Shown here: piece after piece, positions 32,156 to 44,310 of the stretch | Position numbering within the stretch: position 1 is the first letter of the stretch | Layout of the letters: every line of letters begins with the position of its first letter | Source of the DNA: Cerrena zonata | Taxonomy: Eukaryota > Basidiomycota > Agaricomycetes > Polyporales > Cerrenaceae | Reading direction: 5' to 3' | Assembly: GCA_038087015.1 (NCBI GenBank) | Contig: JASBNA010000002.1 | Location: forward strand, 1,984,001 to 2,048,000 | Length of the DNA stretch: 64,000 nt | The notes under the pieces: model-generated | The model's input: the letters and a program-made list of their open reading frames with translations, nothing else | What the model was told of the DNA's origin: nothing | Databases searched by the model: none | Translations under genes and position numbers: made by a program

Positions 32156-34721
32156 TCAAGAAAAATCAGCATCGAACTCCACCACTTCTACCGTCCCTTC
32201 TTTCATCGCCTTGCCAAGTTCGCAACGGTAATGCGCGTCGGAAGTACTGACTAACCCACGCGGAATAGTACATCGTTCAGTGATCAGATATATACCTGGT
32301 GTCACGCCGTCAATCCTCTCGCGAGGTACGTCCAAGAACAGCGTAGAGCCAGCATCGAGTTCCGGACGAGGGCTAGAAAATCTAAAGACCTTCTGAGCAT
32401 TTTGAACCCCACTCAGAAAAACATATACGACGAACCGATCTTTGACATGGTCTAATGCTTCATCCCTGCTTTCATCGGCGGTATCTGAAAGGTGAGGGTA
32501 GCAACATCGATAGGCGCAGCCTTTCTTTTCTTCATCCGGTGTGAGTCGTCGTTGTCCTCAACGTATTCTACACGCGATTGCAATCCAGGTATGATATCCA
32601 TATACGAGTCGGGAACGCGCCCCCACCACCCCATAATAGATTTACCATGCACATGTATATCACGACTATGAGTATTACTCTGCACATGATGAATCTAGTC
32701 ACGACATGTATAATCAGATGATTATGATTTAACGTACTAACAAAAGAGATAACACTCACCGCTTCACGCCAAGTAAGAATGATCCGGGTCTCTGGCCACC
32801 TCTCTGCACATAGTTTGCAGAAAATCCTGGCATCAAGTTGGTCCATTTCCACAACGGTTGCTGTCATAGGGTCATGGCCGAACGCTTCGATAATGTATCG
32901 CATTCTTTCAATGCAAGGTTCTGTGTTCGCGGGGGACCATTTCTCGGAGACGAGTTCAAGATTCATTGCGTCTTCCACGACATCTCCGAAATCTTTCCTA
33001 TACTCCTCCCTCACCTCTTCCGGATTGCGCCACGATGTTAAGCATGTGTGCGAAAGGAGATCGTGTAATGCGATCGGACCACGGTCGCAACAGCAGGAAT
33101 CGTAACTTGAACATAGAAAGTAATTGCAGATAGCGAGTCGGGTGAGATCGACGTATTGAGGGAGGATGTACGGCCCCAAACGCAAGAATACATTCACCCG
33201 GTCCATAAGGTCATCCCTCCAGGCCTTCACGATCTTTGGTAAGAGGGGTTGTAAGAGATTGTAGTAAGCTTTGGCGGAGAAATGCTCTGATGTATCAACC
33301 CAATACGGCGTAACGAATTTGTTGGAAACGAAATCATGCGGTTGAGGAAACATGTTGCAATCTTGACTGCGGAGATAACACCAAGCACCACTCAGAGGGA
33401 TAAGCCTGACACTCAGCTCGTCGGCTTTTAAAGTCCACGCGACGCTTCTTGCGATAAAATTCCATGAGAGGGATAAGGGATTTCTTGATGCTGTTCCAAC
33501 CTAACAAAATGATTGAGTTTTACTCATGAACATGAAAGAGAATTATCAATATTGCGTACCTCTTGTAGTTAATGGCCCAGGTCGGTTCACAGATGGCAAT
33601 TCATATAATGGATTCGTAAAGAAGCGACCTAAGTCGCACAAGTACTCGACCTCATCCGAGTACCCAATTTCGCACAACTTTGTCATGATCCTTGAGATAT
33701 TTGGTACTCGTGAATGGAGACTTTTGATGCTGCATAGAAATGTACTCACGCAGTTGCCCGTTTCTCCTTGTCATTTTCTTTCTCTTGAGCACGAAGTACC
33801 TTTGCATATTCAACCCACTCATGACATTTCTGAGCGTGCTAAAATCAGTAGAAAGGGGAATCAAGGAATGAAACACAAACTTCGGTTCGAAGCACTTACC
33901 TCCATGATCGGCTTGCGTTTTGCTGCGAGCCCATCGAGCAAACTGAGCAGCTCGTCATTTCCCCCAACGTCCCATTCCTCATAGAATTTCACTACGTCCG
34001 CTTTCTGGACACGTATGTTGTCGTACTCATCGGGATTCTCTGACAGTGGACAATTATATTAGCGAGATGCAAAGAAAGACAGAGCTAATCAATACACATA
34101 CGGTTTGTCGTAGTGAATTGGGCAAATACAAATGGAGGCGTGACGTCAAAGTCATCTAAGGCGCGAGCTATAGCGTCATCAAAGGAAATAGTTCTAGAAC
34201 AAGCTGTGTATTAATATCGAAGCCGAAGTGTGAATCTATTGCTTACTCGTTTTTCCGACAGGACAAACAATACCTCTTTCTAAACTCCCAGATTATATTA
34301 TGTATATTAGTTCGCAAACAGCTCTTCAGAATTGAGTTAGCATACAACCACGTGAAAACCCGGTATCAGAAAACAACACTCACATGGCAATGCGGATCGA
34401 AACAAAGGTTCGCGTATTCAGGTTCACTGAGGTCCGGAGGGCAGTCAGGTAAACCCTCGATGTTTCTACGCGCAGACTTCCAGAAATTCGCCGCATTACG
34501 GCGGCTCATCAAGAGATCGCGAAAAGGTTTATTGGTTCGTGGCAGGTTGAGCAAATCCATGGGTTGTAAGTATGAGAAGACCTATGCTACAATTAGACGT
34601 TTGTAGCCAGCAAAACCCGCTCAAGAGATACGAATCTTACCTCAAAGACGATATCAAGTGGCATTTGGGGGAGTTGTTCAAGGCTCCCCTTGCGGCCACC
34701 GGGACGTCGATAATAGGACAT
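32156..34721 (-). CDS. F-box protein of the basidiomycete expanded family
   Basis: N-terminal F-box MPLDIVFE|VFSYLQPMDLLNLPRTNK with a one-intron interruption, typical of the large Agaricomycete F-box expansion. It is followed by FRDLLMSRRNAANFWKSARR and NIEGLPDCPPDLSEPEYANL, then the usual zinc-like CxxC..C segment (FDPHCH, YCLSCRKNE). The remaining protein is helical: WDVGGNDELLSLLDGLAAKR, MEHAQKCHEWVEYAK, FYRKKRRVDFKADELSVRLI, WRNPEEVREEYRKDFGDVV. It ends DADFS with stop at 32156-32158. Expected to recruit substrates to an SCF ubiquitin ligase through Skp1. Start is ATG 34719-34721; around eight exons. Substrate unknown. The 3' exon joins between 32400 and 32760 are less certain. Confidence 0.82.
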
Positions 34722-35179
34722 CTTGATATGAATGAGATAGTAGGAAACGCAAATAGAGGGTATCCTTGGTCTGCAATGTAAGGCCTGTGCCACTCGTAGG
34801 GATGTTGGATAAAGAGTAAGACTGGGAGTTTTCGTTTGGGGAGAGACGCGTCAAAGATACCAATACGTCGGTTGGGTATTAGAGAGGAAGTACTTGTGTC
34901 GCTTTAAGCAGCGCGGTGGGGATGGAATAAATTATCAAGGAAGAGAGGTTTTAGTCTAATGGTCCTAAAGTTTAGCCTCGGTGTGTTTTGACTTGTTGTG
35001 CAACAGCATTGTCCTTTCCGAATATGGAAATATGAGATGGCAATGCAAATGTGTTACACATAAATATGATGATGATGATGATGGGTATATGGAAATAGAG
35101 GTTAGGTACAAATGAGAAACCGGATAAAGAACGTGTCAGTAGTCATGTGAAACGAGATGCGAGTCGTCGCATTATGATT
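34722..35179. other. Intergenic, includes (ATG)6 microsatellite
   Basis: Promoter side of the F-box gene and 3' flank of the glucanase gene. An (ATG)n run of six units lies at 35066-35083. No gene supported. Confidence 0.5.
35066..35083. repeat. (ATG)6 trinucleotide repeat
   Basis: Six perfect tandem ATG units in non-coding sequence. Confidence 0.8.
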
Positions 35180-36815
<1,636 letters not shown>

Positions 36816-38346
36816 AGTGGTGGAGGTTGGTATCCGAGGGGGACGACGTAGATAGATCAAGAGAACTCAGATTTATAGTTCCAAGGAGGCAGATAAATTT
36901 AGGTGATGTAAATCAGGCAAACGCCGCTGGGGATGCTGAGCGAGAAGCATCGAATTCCATGCTCCTGCCAGGGTCCTCCAATGAAGAGAAGCGAAACAAA
37001 ACGGAGCTATGTCGCACTACATTCACGTGTTGGGCGGGCGGCGCGCTTGCCTAGTGGCCATCGACCCGATGATGCTTTGGGAAATCATTCGGGCGTTCCC
37101 CCGCACATCTGGGGTGATTACAGCCTGCAAGTCAAGTGAGGCCACAGTGCCGCATGTGTGGGTATCGATGAGGTAACTTTGGCTCAGTTCTGTGTGCTTG
37201 TGAGCATTCAAGAGGGGTTATCCTGTGAGAGACGGTGCCTAGCATTCCATACGGATCAAGAGAGATAACTTTTTATCCTGCAGGATCGCAAGGAAGGAAA
37301 TAAATTAAGACATGGCGGGCAGCGATCAAGTCGACATCAAGAAAGCTTCCATTCGGCCAAGCCGGCGGGACAGACTAACTCCCTTTCGGCAGGTGACCTC
37401 GAACTAGGAAACCACCCAATCAGCTGCCAGATCCTCAAGCGTTTCTCGTCCGCATCTGGTCTTTCTTTCTTGACCAGCGGATTGCAGCCGTCGACACCAA
37501 GGTCCGATAGACCCACGATAAACAGTTATTTACAGCCTCGAGGTTCCAATTATTCATTGTCCGTGTATACCCAGAATCAGGGGCGGCAATCGTTGCATAT
37601 GCCAGTTGAACGGGATTAGAAGGAGGAAGCAGATACAATGACTACGACAAGGCACCATAGATATCTTAAAGCCGTCCGGTATTGCGTAAGAACCTAAAGC
37701 TAGCAGTTTCACCCATAAGCAGAAGCATGATTGACTGATATCTTCGGAGTGACTCGAGGCCGTAGAGAAGATACGTCAGTAACAGCAGTCACGAGTAGAT
37801 GCATGCATAAGCTGAATAATGGAGGATTCATATCTTGAGAAGTGTTGATCAAAGCCCCGTTTCAAGACTCTTCCTCTAGGTGCTACCATCTCACTCGACC
37901 CATTACTCCAAAATCGCTTGTACAGAGCTCACATATCAACACCAGAAACCCCTCAAGTCCCTGTTCGATGCGATAGAGGTCTAAAGCCGTGCCAACAATG
38001 GTCTTCATATTGCCAAAAGGGATCAGCGGGGATGAACTGGTCGTCGTCAGTCGACATTACATCTTCTAACGCCACTCCTTGACGATGATCGATGAAACGT
38101 GCAAAGCAAAGCAAGCAGTGAGAAGAGTTGCTAGGTATGATGCACGTTCGGTGGAAAGGCAGAGTCGAAGCTATACATCACGCAGGTCGGCATTTTCCGA
38201 CGCCCTAAAGCAATGTACAATTTAGCGAACTGCATACTGGCACATTGCATATAACCCTCTACCAACTCCACCCGCGACGTTCTCTATCTCCTCCCTTTTC
38301 CCTCTTCATATCAGCTGTTTTCTTCTATCTTTCTCCATTAAGCACC
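36816..38346. promoter_or_regulatory. Long shared upstream region between glucanase and UAP1
   Basis: 1,531 bp, the longest gene-free stretch, flanked by two divergent cell-wall genes. ORFs in it (up to 75 codons) have no support. A TATA element (TATAA at 38250-38254) lies 93 bp before the UAP1 ATG. A pyrimidine-rich leader (tctccttcctt-like) sits directly before the start. No tRNA, snoRNA or repeat was recognised. Confidence 0.5.
38250..38254 (+). promoter_or_regulatory. TATA element of UAP1 gene
   Basis: TATAA 93 bp before the start codon, followed by a CT-rich leader of the type common in strongly expressed fungal genes. Confidence 0.5.
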
Positions 38347-39890
38347 ATGTCCTTCGATAATATTCGACAACGTTACGAGACAGCTGGTCAAGGTCACCTG
38401 CTCCAATTCTGGCCTCAACTTTCTGAGGCGGAGCGCGCTTCTCTGCTTTCTCAACTTGAGGACCTCGACATCGAACGTGTCAATCGTGTCTACAAGAAAG
38501 CTGTCTCCAACGAGAAAGAGCTTGCTGAAAACGCCGGTCAAGACGCCATCGAACCTCTCCCCGAGAATGCAACAGATTCCGTTATTGGTGACGCTACCAA
38601 GGAGAAGGAATGGAGGCAGATTGGCTTGCAAGCCATCGCTCGAGGGGAAGTAGGTGTCCTACTCTTGGCTGGTGGTCAGGGCACCAGACTGGGTAGCTCT
38701 GCGCCCAAAGGCTGTTACGACATTGGACTCCCATCGCACAAATCATTATTCCAATATCAAGCTGAGCGAATCGCCCGTCTACAAACCGTCGCAGAGCAGG
38801 AGAATGGCAAGAAAGCCGGTTCAGTCGTCATCCCCTGGTATGTAATGACCAGCGGGCCCACTCGACCGGAGACAGAAGCCTTCTTCAAGAAGCACTCATA
38901 CTTCGGATTGGATCCTCAGAACGTCATTTTCTTCGAGCAAGGTATGGCGTCTGATTGATCCAATAGAATGAGATATCCAATTCTCATTCTTGTCCTTATT
39001 TAGGAACCTTGCCGTGCCTTACTATGGAAGGCAAGGTTATTCTCGATGCCCCTTCAAAAGTTGCTGTCGCACCAGATGGCAATGGTGGTCTCTACGCAGC
39101 TCTGCGCCGCCCACTCTCGCGATCTGACAAGTCGCGTACTGTCCTCTCAGACTTGGAGGCCAAGAAAATCCGCTACATCCACGGTTACTGCGTAGACAAC
39201 TGTCTCGTCAAAATTGCAGACCCCGTCTTCTTAGGATACTCTATTTCCAAACAAGCCGATTGTGCCGCCAAAACCGTCCCCAAGGCATACCCCACCGAAT
39301 CCGTCGGTGTTGTCGCGCGCCGAGGAGACAAATTTAGTGTTGTAGAATATTCCGAGATCTCTAAAGAGCAAGCAGAGCGAAGGGACCCCAAGACTGGCGA
39401 ACTCGCCTTCCGTGCTGGGAACATCGTGAACCACTTCTATACTATTGACTTCCTTAAGGAAGTCGAGGCCTTCGAGGACGAACTTGCCTTCCATATCGCC
39501 CGCAAGAAAATCCCCCACGTTGACATGTCCAGCGGTGAACTTGTTAAACCAAGCAAGCCTAATGGCATGAAACTCGAGATGTTCATTTTCGACGTCTTCC
39601 CTTTCACGAAACGTTTCGCCGTCCTCGAGGTCGTTCGTAACGATGAATTCAGTCCCTTGAAGAACGCACCGGGAACCGGCTCAGATGACCCAGAGACAAG
39701 CCGTCGCGATCTTCTTGCGCAGCACAAGCGATTCCTTGAGAAAGCTGGTGCAAAGGTTGTAGATGAAGTTGAGATTGAGGTCTCGCCTCTAGTCAGCTAT
39801 GCAGGGGAGGGTCTTGAGTCAATAAAGGGAAAGACTTTCACCAAGTCGGGCTTGGTGGAGAGCGTAGAAGAGCTCGATGCTCTTGTTTAA
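38347..39890 (+). CDS. UAP1: UDP-N-acetylglucosamine pyrophosphorylase
   Basis: Qri1/Uap1 family. Converts UTP and GlcNAc-1-P to UDP-GlcNAc, the precursor of chitin, N-glycans and GPI anchors. Two exons joined after FFEQ|GTLPC by one intron of 62 nt give about 493 residues, the usual length. Diagnostic are the uridyltransferase loop LLAGGQGTRLGSSAPKGCYD, the substrate motif PWYVMTSGPTRPET, GNGGLYAAL, and the C-terminal ADPVFLGY, VVEYSEIS and NHFYTIDFL..HIARKKIPHVD. ATG 38347, TAA 39888-39890. Codon use is GC-leaning and C-ending, suggesting high expression. Confidence 0.96.
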
Positions 39891-40334
39891 AGAATTACAG
39901 AAGTTAAACGAAGAGGTTGCGAACGTGCCTGATCTTGGATCCTGACTTGGGACTCATTCTTGGGTCGCATGGACAATCCGCCCCTGTATATCATACTAGT
40001 TTTCGATCAGTTCGTCGTAGTATTCGTCTCGGTTCTTGCTTTCGGTAGAAATAGGGACAATTTCTTACTACCCTTACGGACGGACTTACAATTGGACAAT
40101 AATCATAGAGCATGACGGTCAAAATCATACCTTGGTGTTCTCATCTGGAACCTATGAAATCTAGACGGTCGATCTTGGATGTGGATGCAGATGTGATGTG
40201 GGTGTTTGATGCTTGTTGTAAACGATGATGCTAAACGAAAAATGCAAATGCGAAAATGGTGATACAAGCTGTCCATTGTCAACCACCAACAGGTCCATCT
40301 GCCAATTTCGTCCCTCGCTTCTCCAGTTCTTCTC
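39891..40334. other. Convergent 3' flanks of UAP1 and taxilin-like gene
   Basis: 444 bp without a supportable gene; the minus-strand ORF at 40103-40369 is a shadow that overlaps the taxilin stop. Confidence 0.5.
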
Positions 40335-42401
40335 TTAGTGAAGCAAAGAGGCGTTGTGTCGCTCAGCATTCGGCTGAGAATTGGAAAGTGCCAAGAGGGT
40401 GTGTGAGTATTCGATAAGCAACTCGTCGGAAGGGCGAAACTTATTCACCTCTTTACAACATGCTATTAGTTTATCAATCAGCATTGTCTGGCCATTCTGA
40501 GCATCCTCCAGCTCTTTACGAAGCTGTTGATTCTAGTAAAGATATTATTTAATACACGACTATGAGATGTGTACTGACGTTACCTCTTCCTCCGCCTTCT
40601 CTGCTCGCGACTTCTCGCCCTGTGCCAGCTGTTTCTGTTCGGCTGCTCTCGCTCGCGAAAGAAGGACCTCGAGTTCCTTCGATCGTATGACACATTCAAA
40701 ATGTCGTTCTCGAAGTTCATATTGTCGGAGAACGTCTTTCAGACGCTCTCGTACACTAGAATGAATGTCAAGGTCAATGTTACTTCATGTAGCAAATGAG
40801 CATATACTCACACTCCCTCGAAGATCTCCTCAACAGCTTTTCGAGCTCTACAAAAATGTGTAAATGAACGAGTAAAAATTGAGAACTCGGATAGCTCACT
40901 CTCGAGGATTTTCCGTCCAGTTCTTGCGGATGATCTGACGGCGAGGCTCATCCTGAAATACTATCAGGTCATCTGGACCATCACCGCGATATAAATACGT
41001 ACCACTATTTCTGTACCTGCGCCATCGGTGAGGTCCATCAACTCGACGGCAAGGATTTCGTCACCATCTTCCATCCCTGCATCTTCTGGAGTCTGTTCTG
41101 ATTCCAAGCTCCGACCCGCATGCGTAAAAAGGAACTGAACCGAGCTCTTGCTTGTCGATCCACTGGAGGATACGCTACCCGCATCACTTCTCCCTGTACC
41201 ATTCACTTGCGGTGACATGGGTGGTAGAGGTGACTTAGCATCAATTCTCCTAGCAGAAGTGACACCAGACTCCATGCGCTCCGTCCATGCGTTAAACAGC
41301 CGGGAGAGCTTTGTTTTCCTCGAGATCTTGAAGAAAAGCTCGGCACGATACTTGCAAACGACCTTGACGACTATATCGGGCATTTCACGATATTTCGTAT
41401 CTTGAATCTTCGCTCGTTCCGCACGTTTTGCCATATCGTTCTTCATTTGCATGATCTACGACGCAAGAAAATGAAACTCGATCATGATGCACCATCGTAT
41501 GAGACCCTGAACTAAGCCAACCTCATCTTGCGCCTCTTCGACACAATGTGCTAGACGTTTGCTGTCTTCCTGGGAGGCATCGGAGTGTGAACGACCAATT
41601 ATAGCACCTGCCAGCGTGAGCACCCACCCGTAGCCTTTTATTATCCTGGCTGCAAGTTAGCAGAGGGAATAAGGAATATATTGCTTGTTGACGGGTACCT
41701 TCTGCAACTCTCGCGCGAGGTTCTCCATCTTCGCTTTGGTCTGGTTTGCTTTAGTCAACTGGCCTTTCGCTTTTGACGTGATTCGGAGTTGAGGGACAGA
41801 GTCATTAGGAAGAATATATTGAAACAATCGAACCTGCATCTTTGTCTTTGACTAGCTTCTGCTTTTCCTTCGCGTGATCCCGTTCCACTCGTTTTAGCTC
41901 AGCAAACTACCAAATGTCAATTCGTTAGCACCTAGCATGACGTGACACAGAACTCACTAGTTCAATATACTTCCCATGTACTGCATTTTCTCCCATGCCA
42001 GATACAGATTTCTGAGCCTCCTCCGCTGTAGATTAAATGTTATTGATGACATAGCGGGATCCCGATCAACATTACAACGTACTAAACCTTCGTTCCTCCT
42101 CCTCTTCATGAACAGCATCTTCCTCCAGCGCAGCAATCCTATTTTTCAATGACTCGTACATTTGGGAGGGATCCACAGGTGCAGGTTCCGGGTTCTTCTT
42201 CTTTACAGCCCTCTGTTGCTGATTATGTGACTGTGCATGGGTGCCATTCACATTCTGACGATTCCCCGCTGGAGGGTGATTGTGTGCGTTGGGATTAGTT
42301 GGTGGCGCAGGGGGTGCAGAGACAGGTGCTGGCGGTGTAGGTCCTGTTGGAGGTGGTTTGGCGTGTCTGGCAGAGGCAGCCTGAGATGTGGTTCCGTTCA
42401 T
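40335..42401 (-). CDS. Taxilin-family coiled-coil protein with embedded ubiquitin/SUMO-like domain
   Basis: N-terminus (ATG 42399-42401) is a disordered Pro/Ala/Asn-rich leader, then PSQMYESLKNRIAALEEDAV and taxilin-type coiled-coil exons: VHGKYIELFAELKRVERDH, KAKMENLARELQK, EDSKRLAHCVEEAQDE. A 453-nt exon (41003-41455) then encodes MQMKNDMAKRAERAKIQ followed by a beta-grasp-like segment: IVVKVVCKYRAELFFKIS, LSRLFNAWTERM, a Ser-rich loop, then QFLFTHAGRSLESEQTPEDA and MEDGDEILAVELMDL. The latter halves match the SUMO-like (Rad60-SLD) fold. Downstream exons return to taxilin coil: VRERLKDVLRQYELRERHFE, VIRSKELEVLLSRARAAEQK, ending HNASLLH with TAA 40335-40337. Taxilins bind syntaxins in vesicle traffic. 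All junctions keep frame, so I read one protein; two interleaved genes are the alternative. Confidence 0.72.
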
Positions 42402-42976
42402 GTTTGCAGCAGGTTGCTGAAAGGAACGCGACGAAGCCGGAGAGACGTGAGGCTTCCTGCTAGATACGCCACAGCAGAAAAGGTTGAGAAGGCGAATGGT
42501 TCAACCAGAATCGCAGACACAAGTATTTGAGGAAGAGTGGCAAGTTCTCAGGCTAAAGGCTCGCCTAAGCAAAGTTGCTTGTTTCCCCGCGAACCAGTAG
42601 CCGGAAAAGACGTGTAGTTTCAGTGGCGGTTCCGTGGGTTACCCAGGAGACTTTGTGTATTGTGTGCACAAAGTTTTAGTTTACGTATGAGGTAAAGTGG
42701 AAATACAAGGTGAGTGGCTTAACGAGTTAAAGTCAAAACGGACAACTCGGCATCGAGCACAACCTCAATGTCCACTTTCGGAAAGTCCTGTTTTCCGTCA
42801 TCAATCCCAGGAGATGTGCGTGCCGAAAGGTCAGTATCAGTCCGATATTTGTTATAGACGTTGATCGACTTGATTCAGATTGTAGAATACAGAATGTGAA
42901 TCGTAAATTAATCCATAAAGTCCGACAATACTCGAGTTCACCATTTGCCCCATTATGCATACTGCACTTCTGATAT
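42402..42976. other. Upstream region of taxilin-like gene
   Basis: 575 bp between the taxilin start and the Nudix gene's stop, both on the minus strand. No supportable gene. Confidence 0.5.
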
Positions 42977-43960
42977 TCAATCTGACACTCTAGGAACGTC
43001 TTCTGATTCAGGGACCCTGATACGACTACGTCTCCGAGTCCTGGCCTGTTCCTCAAGCTGGATATGGGCTTGACACGTGTTATAGAATAGTTTTTGGGCC
43101 ACCAGCACGATTTTGCTAAGTTTGGGATTATCGGCTAGATGCTCGAAAGCCTCGTTCCAGTCAACAAGATGGGTTGTGTAATGTTGTTCATCTGGCATTC
43201 CAGTATTCGCTTCTGGTATCTGAAATTACGGAATTCATGATATGACATTCATGTTGGCTAGATCGTGACTTACCGCATCATGAGAAATTTCCCCCACATA
43301 CCAGAACACGAAATATTCTCCTCCTGTCCTACGTCTCGAAGGTTCCCAAGCCATTGTTGTCATAAAGATAGGTTCAGTATTGAATATTGGATGTGGGCTA
43401 TCTGGGGAAGGCGGCTGATTAGTGGGAGAGTAAAGGGGCATGAATTCTGCACGGTATCCACTCTGAAGCCATTAGCCACAGTCCTCAATTTGAAAGAAGA
43501 CTTTAACCTACCTCTTCGTATGCCTCTCTCAAAGCAGCTTGTTCTAAAGATTCCCCGATATCTTTCCTTCCTTTGGGAAGAAACCAGTATTTTTGAGACG
43601 TGTCATATAATAGTACGACCTTGTTAGTAGAGGGTTGTATGAGTACCATCCCCGCGCCCAGCATGAAGTCACCGCAGAAGTAATGAGAGTCGGGGATGCT
43701 CGGTGAGGAGTATTCGGAGAAATGTATTGGTGGATTCTCCACCCTCGTCGAGCGAGAGAAAAATCTCTGTGATGCCTAGTGGGTTAGTCCAATCCGAATG
43801 AAGGTTATGCCACACTTGCATTCAATCCTGAGGGGAAGGCTGAGGAAGCCGGACGTGAAGACGATTGGCGTTGAGCATTAGAGGTCCCCCTGCGCGAAGT
43901 CGTACGAGATGAAGATCCTTGCGCTTCCAGATCTGAATTTGAGTTTCTGTAGTAAGACAT
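42977..43960 (-). CDS. Nudix hydrolase
   Basis: Hydrolyses a nucleoside diphosphate linked to another moiety. The Nudix box G-x5-E-x7-REUXEEXGU is complete: GRKDIGESLEQAALREAYEEVGY (about 43500-43570), with all metal-binding Glu residues. It is preceded by FCGDFMLGAGMVLIQ, VVLLYDTSQKYWFLPKGRKD, the usual strand order, and followed by RRTGGEYFVFWYVGEI. The N-terminal 60 residues are Ser/Arg-rich and disordered (ATG 43958-43960). The C-terminus has a helix and an Arg-rich tail (RTRRRSRIRVPE), stop TGA at 42977-42979. The intron after GLN uses a GC-AG donor (gcaagt). Substrate cannot be assigned; the long C-terminal tail recalls diphosphoinositol-phosphate or dinucleotide hydrolases. The 350-bp divergent promoter is shared with the BRCA2 gene. 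Confidence 0.85.
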
Positions 43961-44310
43961 GGTAGAGTGATTAGGTTTGGGTACGGAATGAGAAGGAAGT
44001 CAGCGTTCAGGCTCAAGTGTTGGTGGGAGGAAGTTATGTTACTGGCTTTGACCAAAATATTGTTCGCATCAGATAGGGCCACTGCTTAGAGAACAATTGT
44101 GTCTAGTTATGTCAATGACTGTGGTCAATACGATCCTGAATGAGGTCATTGCCAACCAGTGGCTGCCACTATGGCCGGCTCCAGCGACACGCTCACGTGA
44201 TGTGATTTACCCTGCGCGTGCAACAGGCGCGTCGGCCTCGCGCCTTGCACGAATCCTTCATCATCATTCTCGCTTGCTGTCTCACGAGTCCAAACGAATT
44301 GTAACATAAC
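43961..44310. promoter_or_regulatory. Bidirectional promoter, Nudix / BRCA2
   Basis: 350 bp between divergent start codons. No TATA box or recognisable regulatory motif was identified by eye. Confidence 0.45.

Noticed and set aside
41003..41455. Independent SUMO gene nested in the taxilin gene
   Set aside because: No start codon context, promoter or terminal diglycine processing site was found, and flanking splice junctions keep the taxilin frame; left as the alternative reading.
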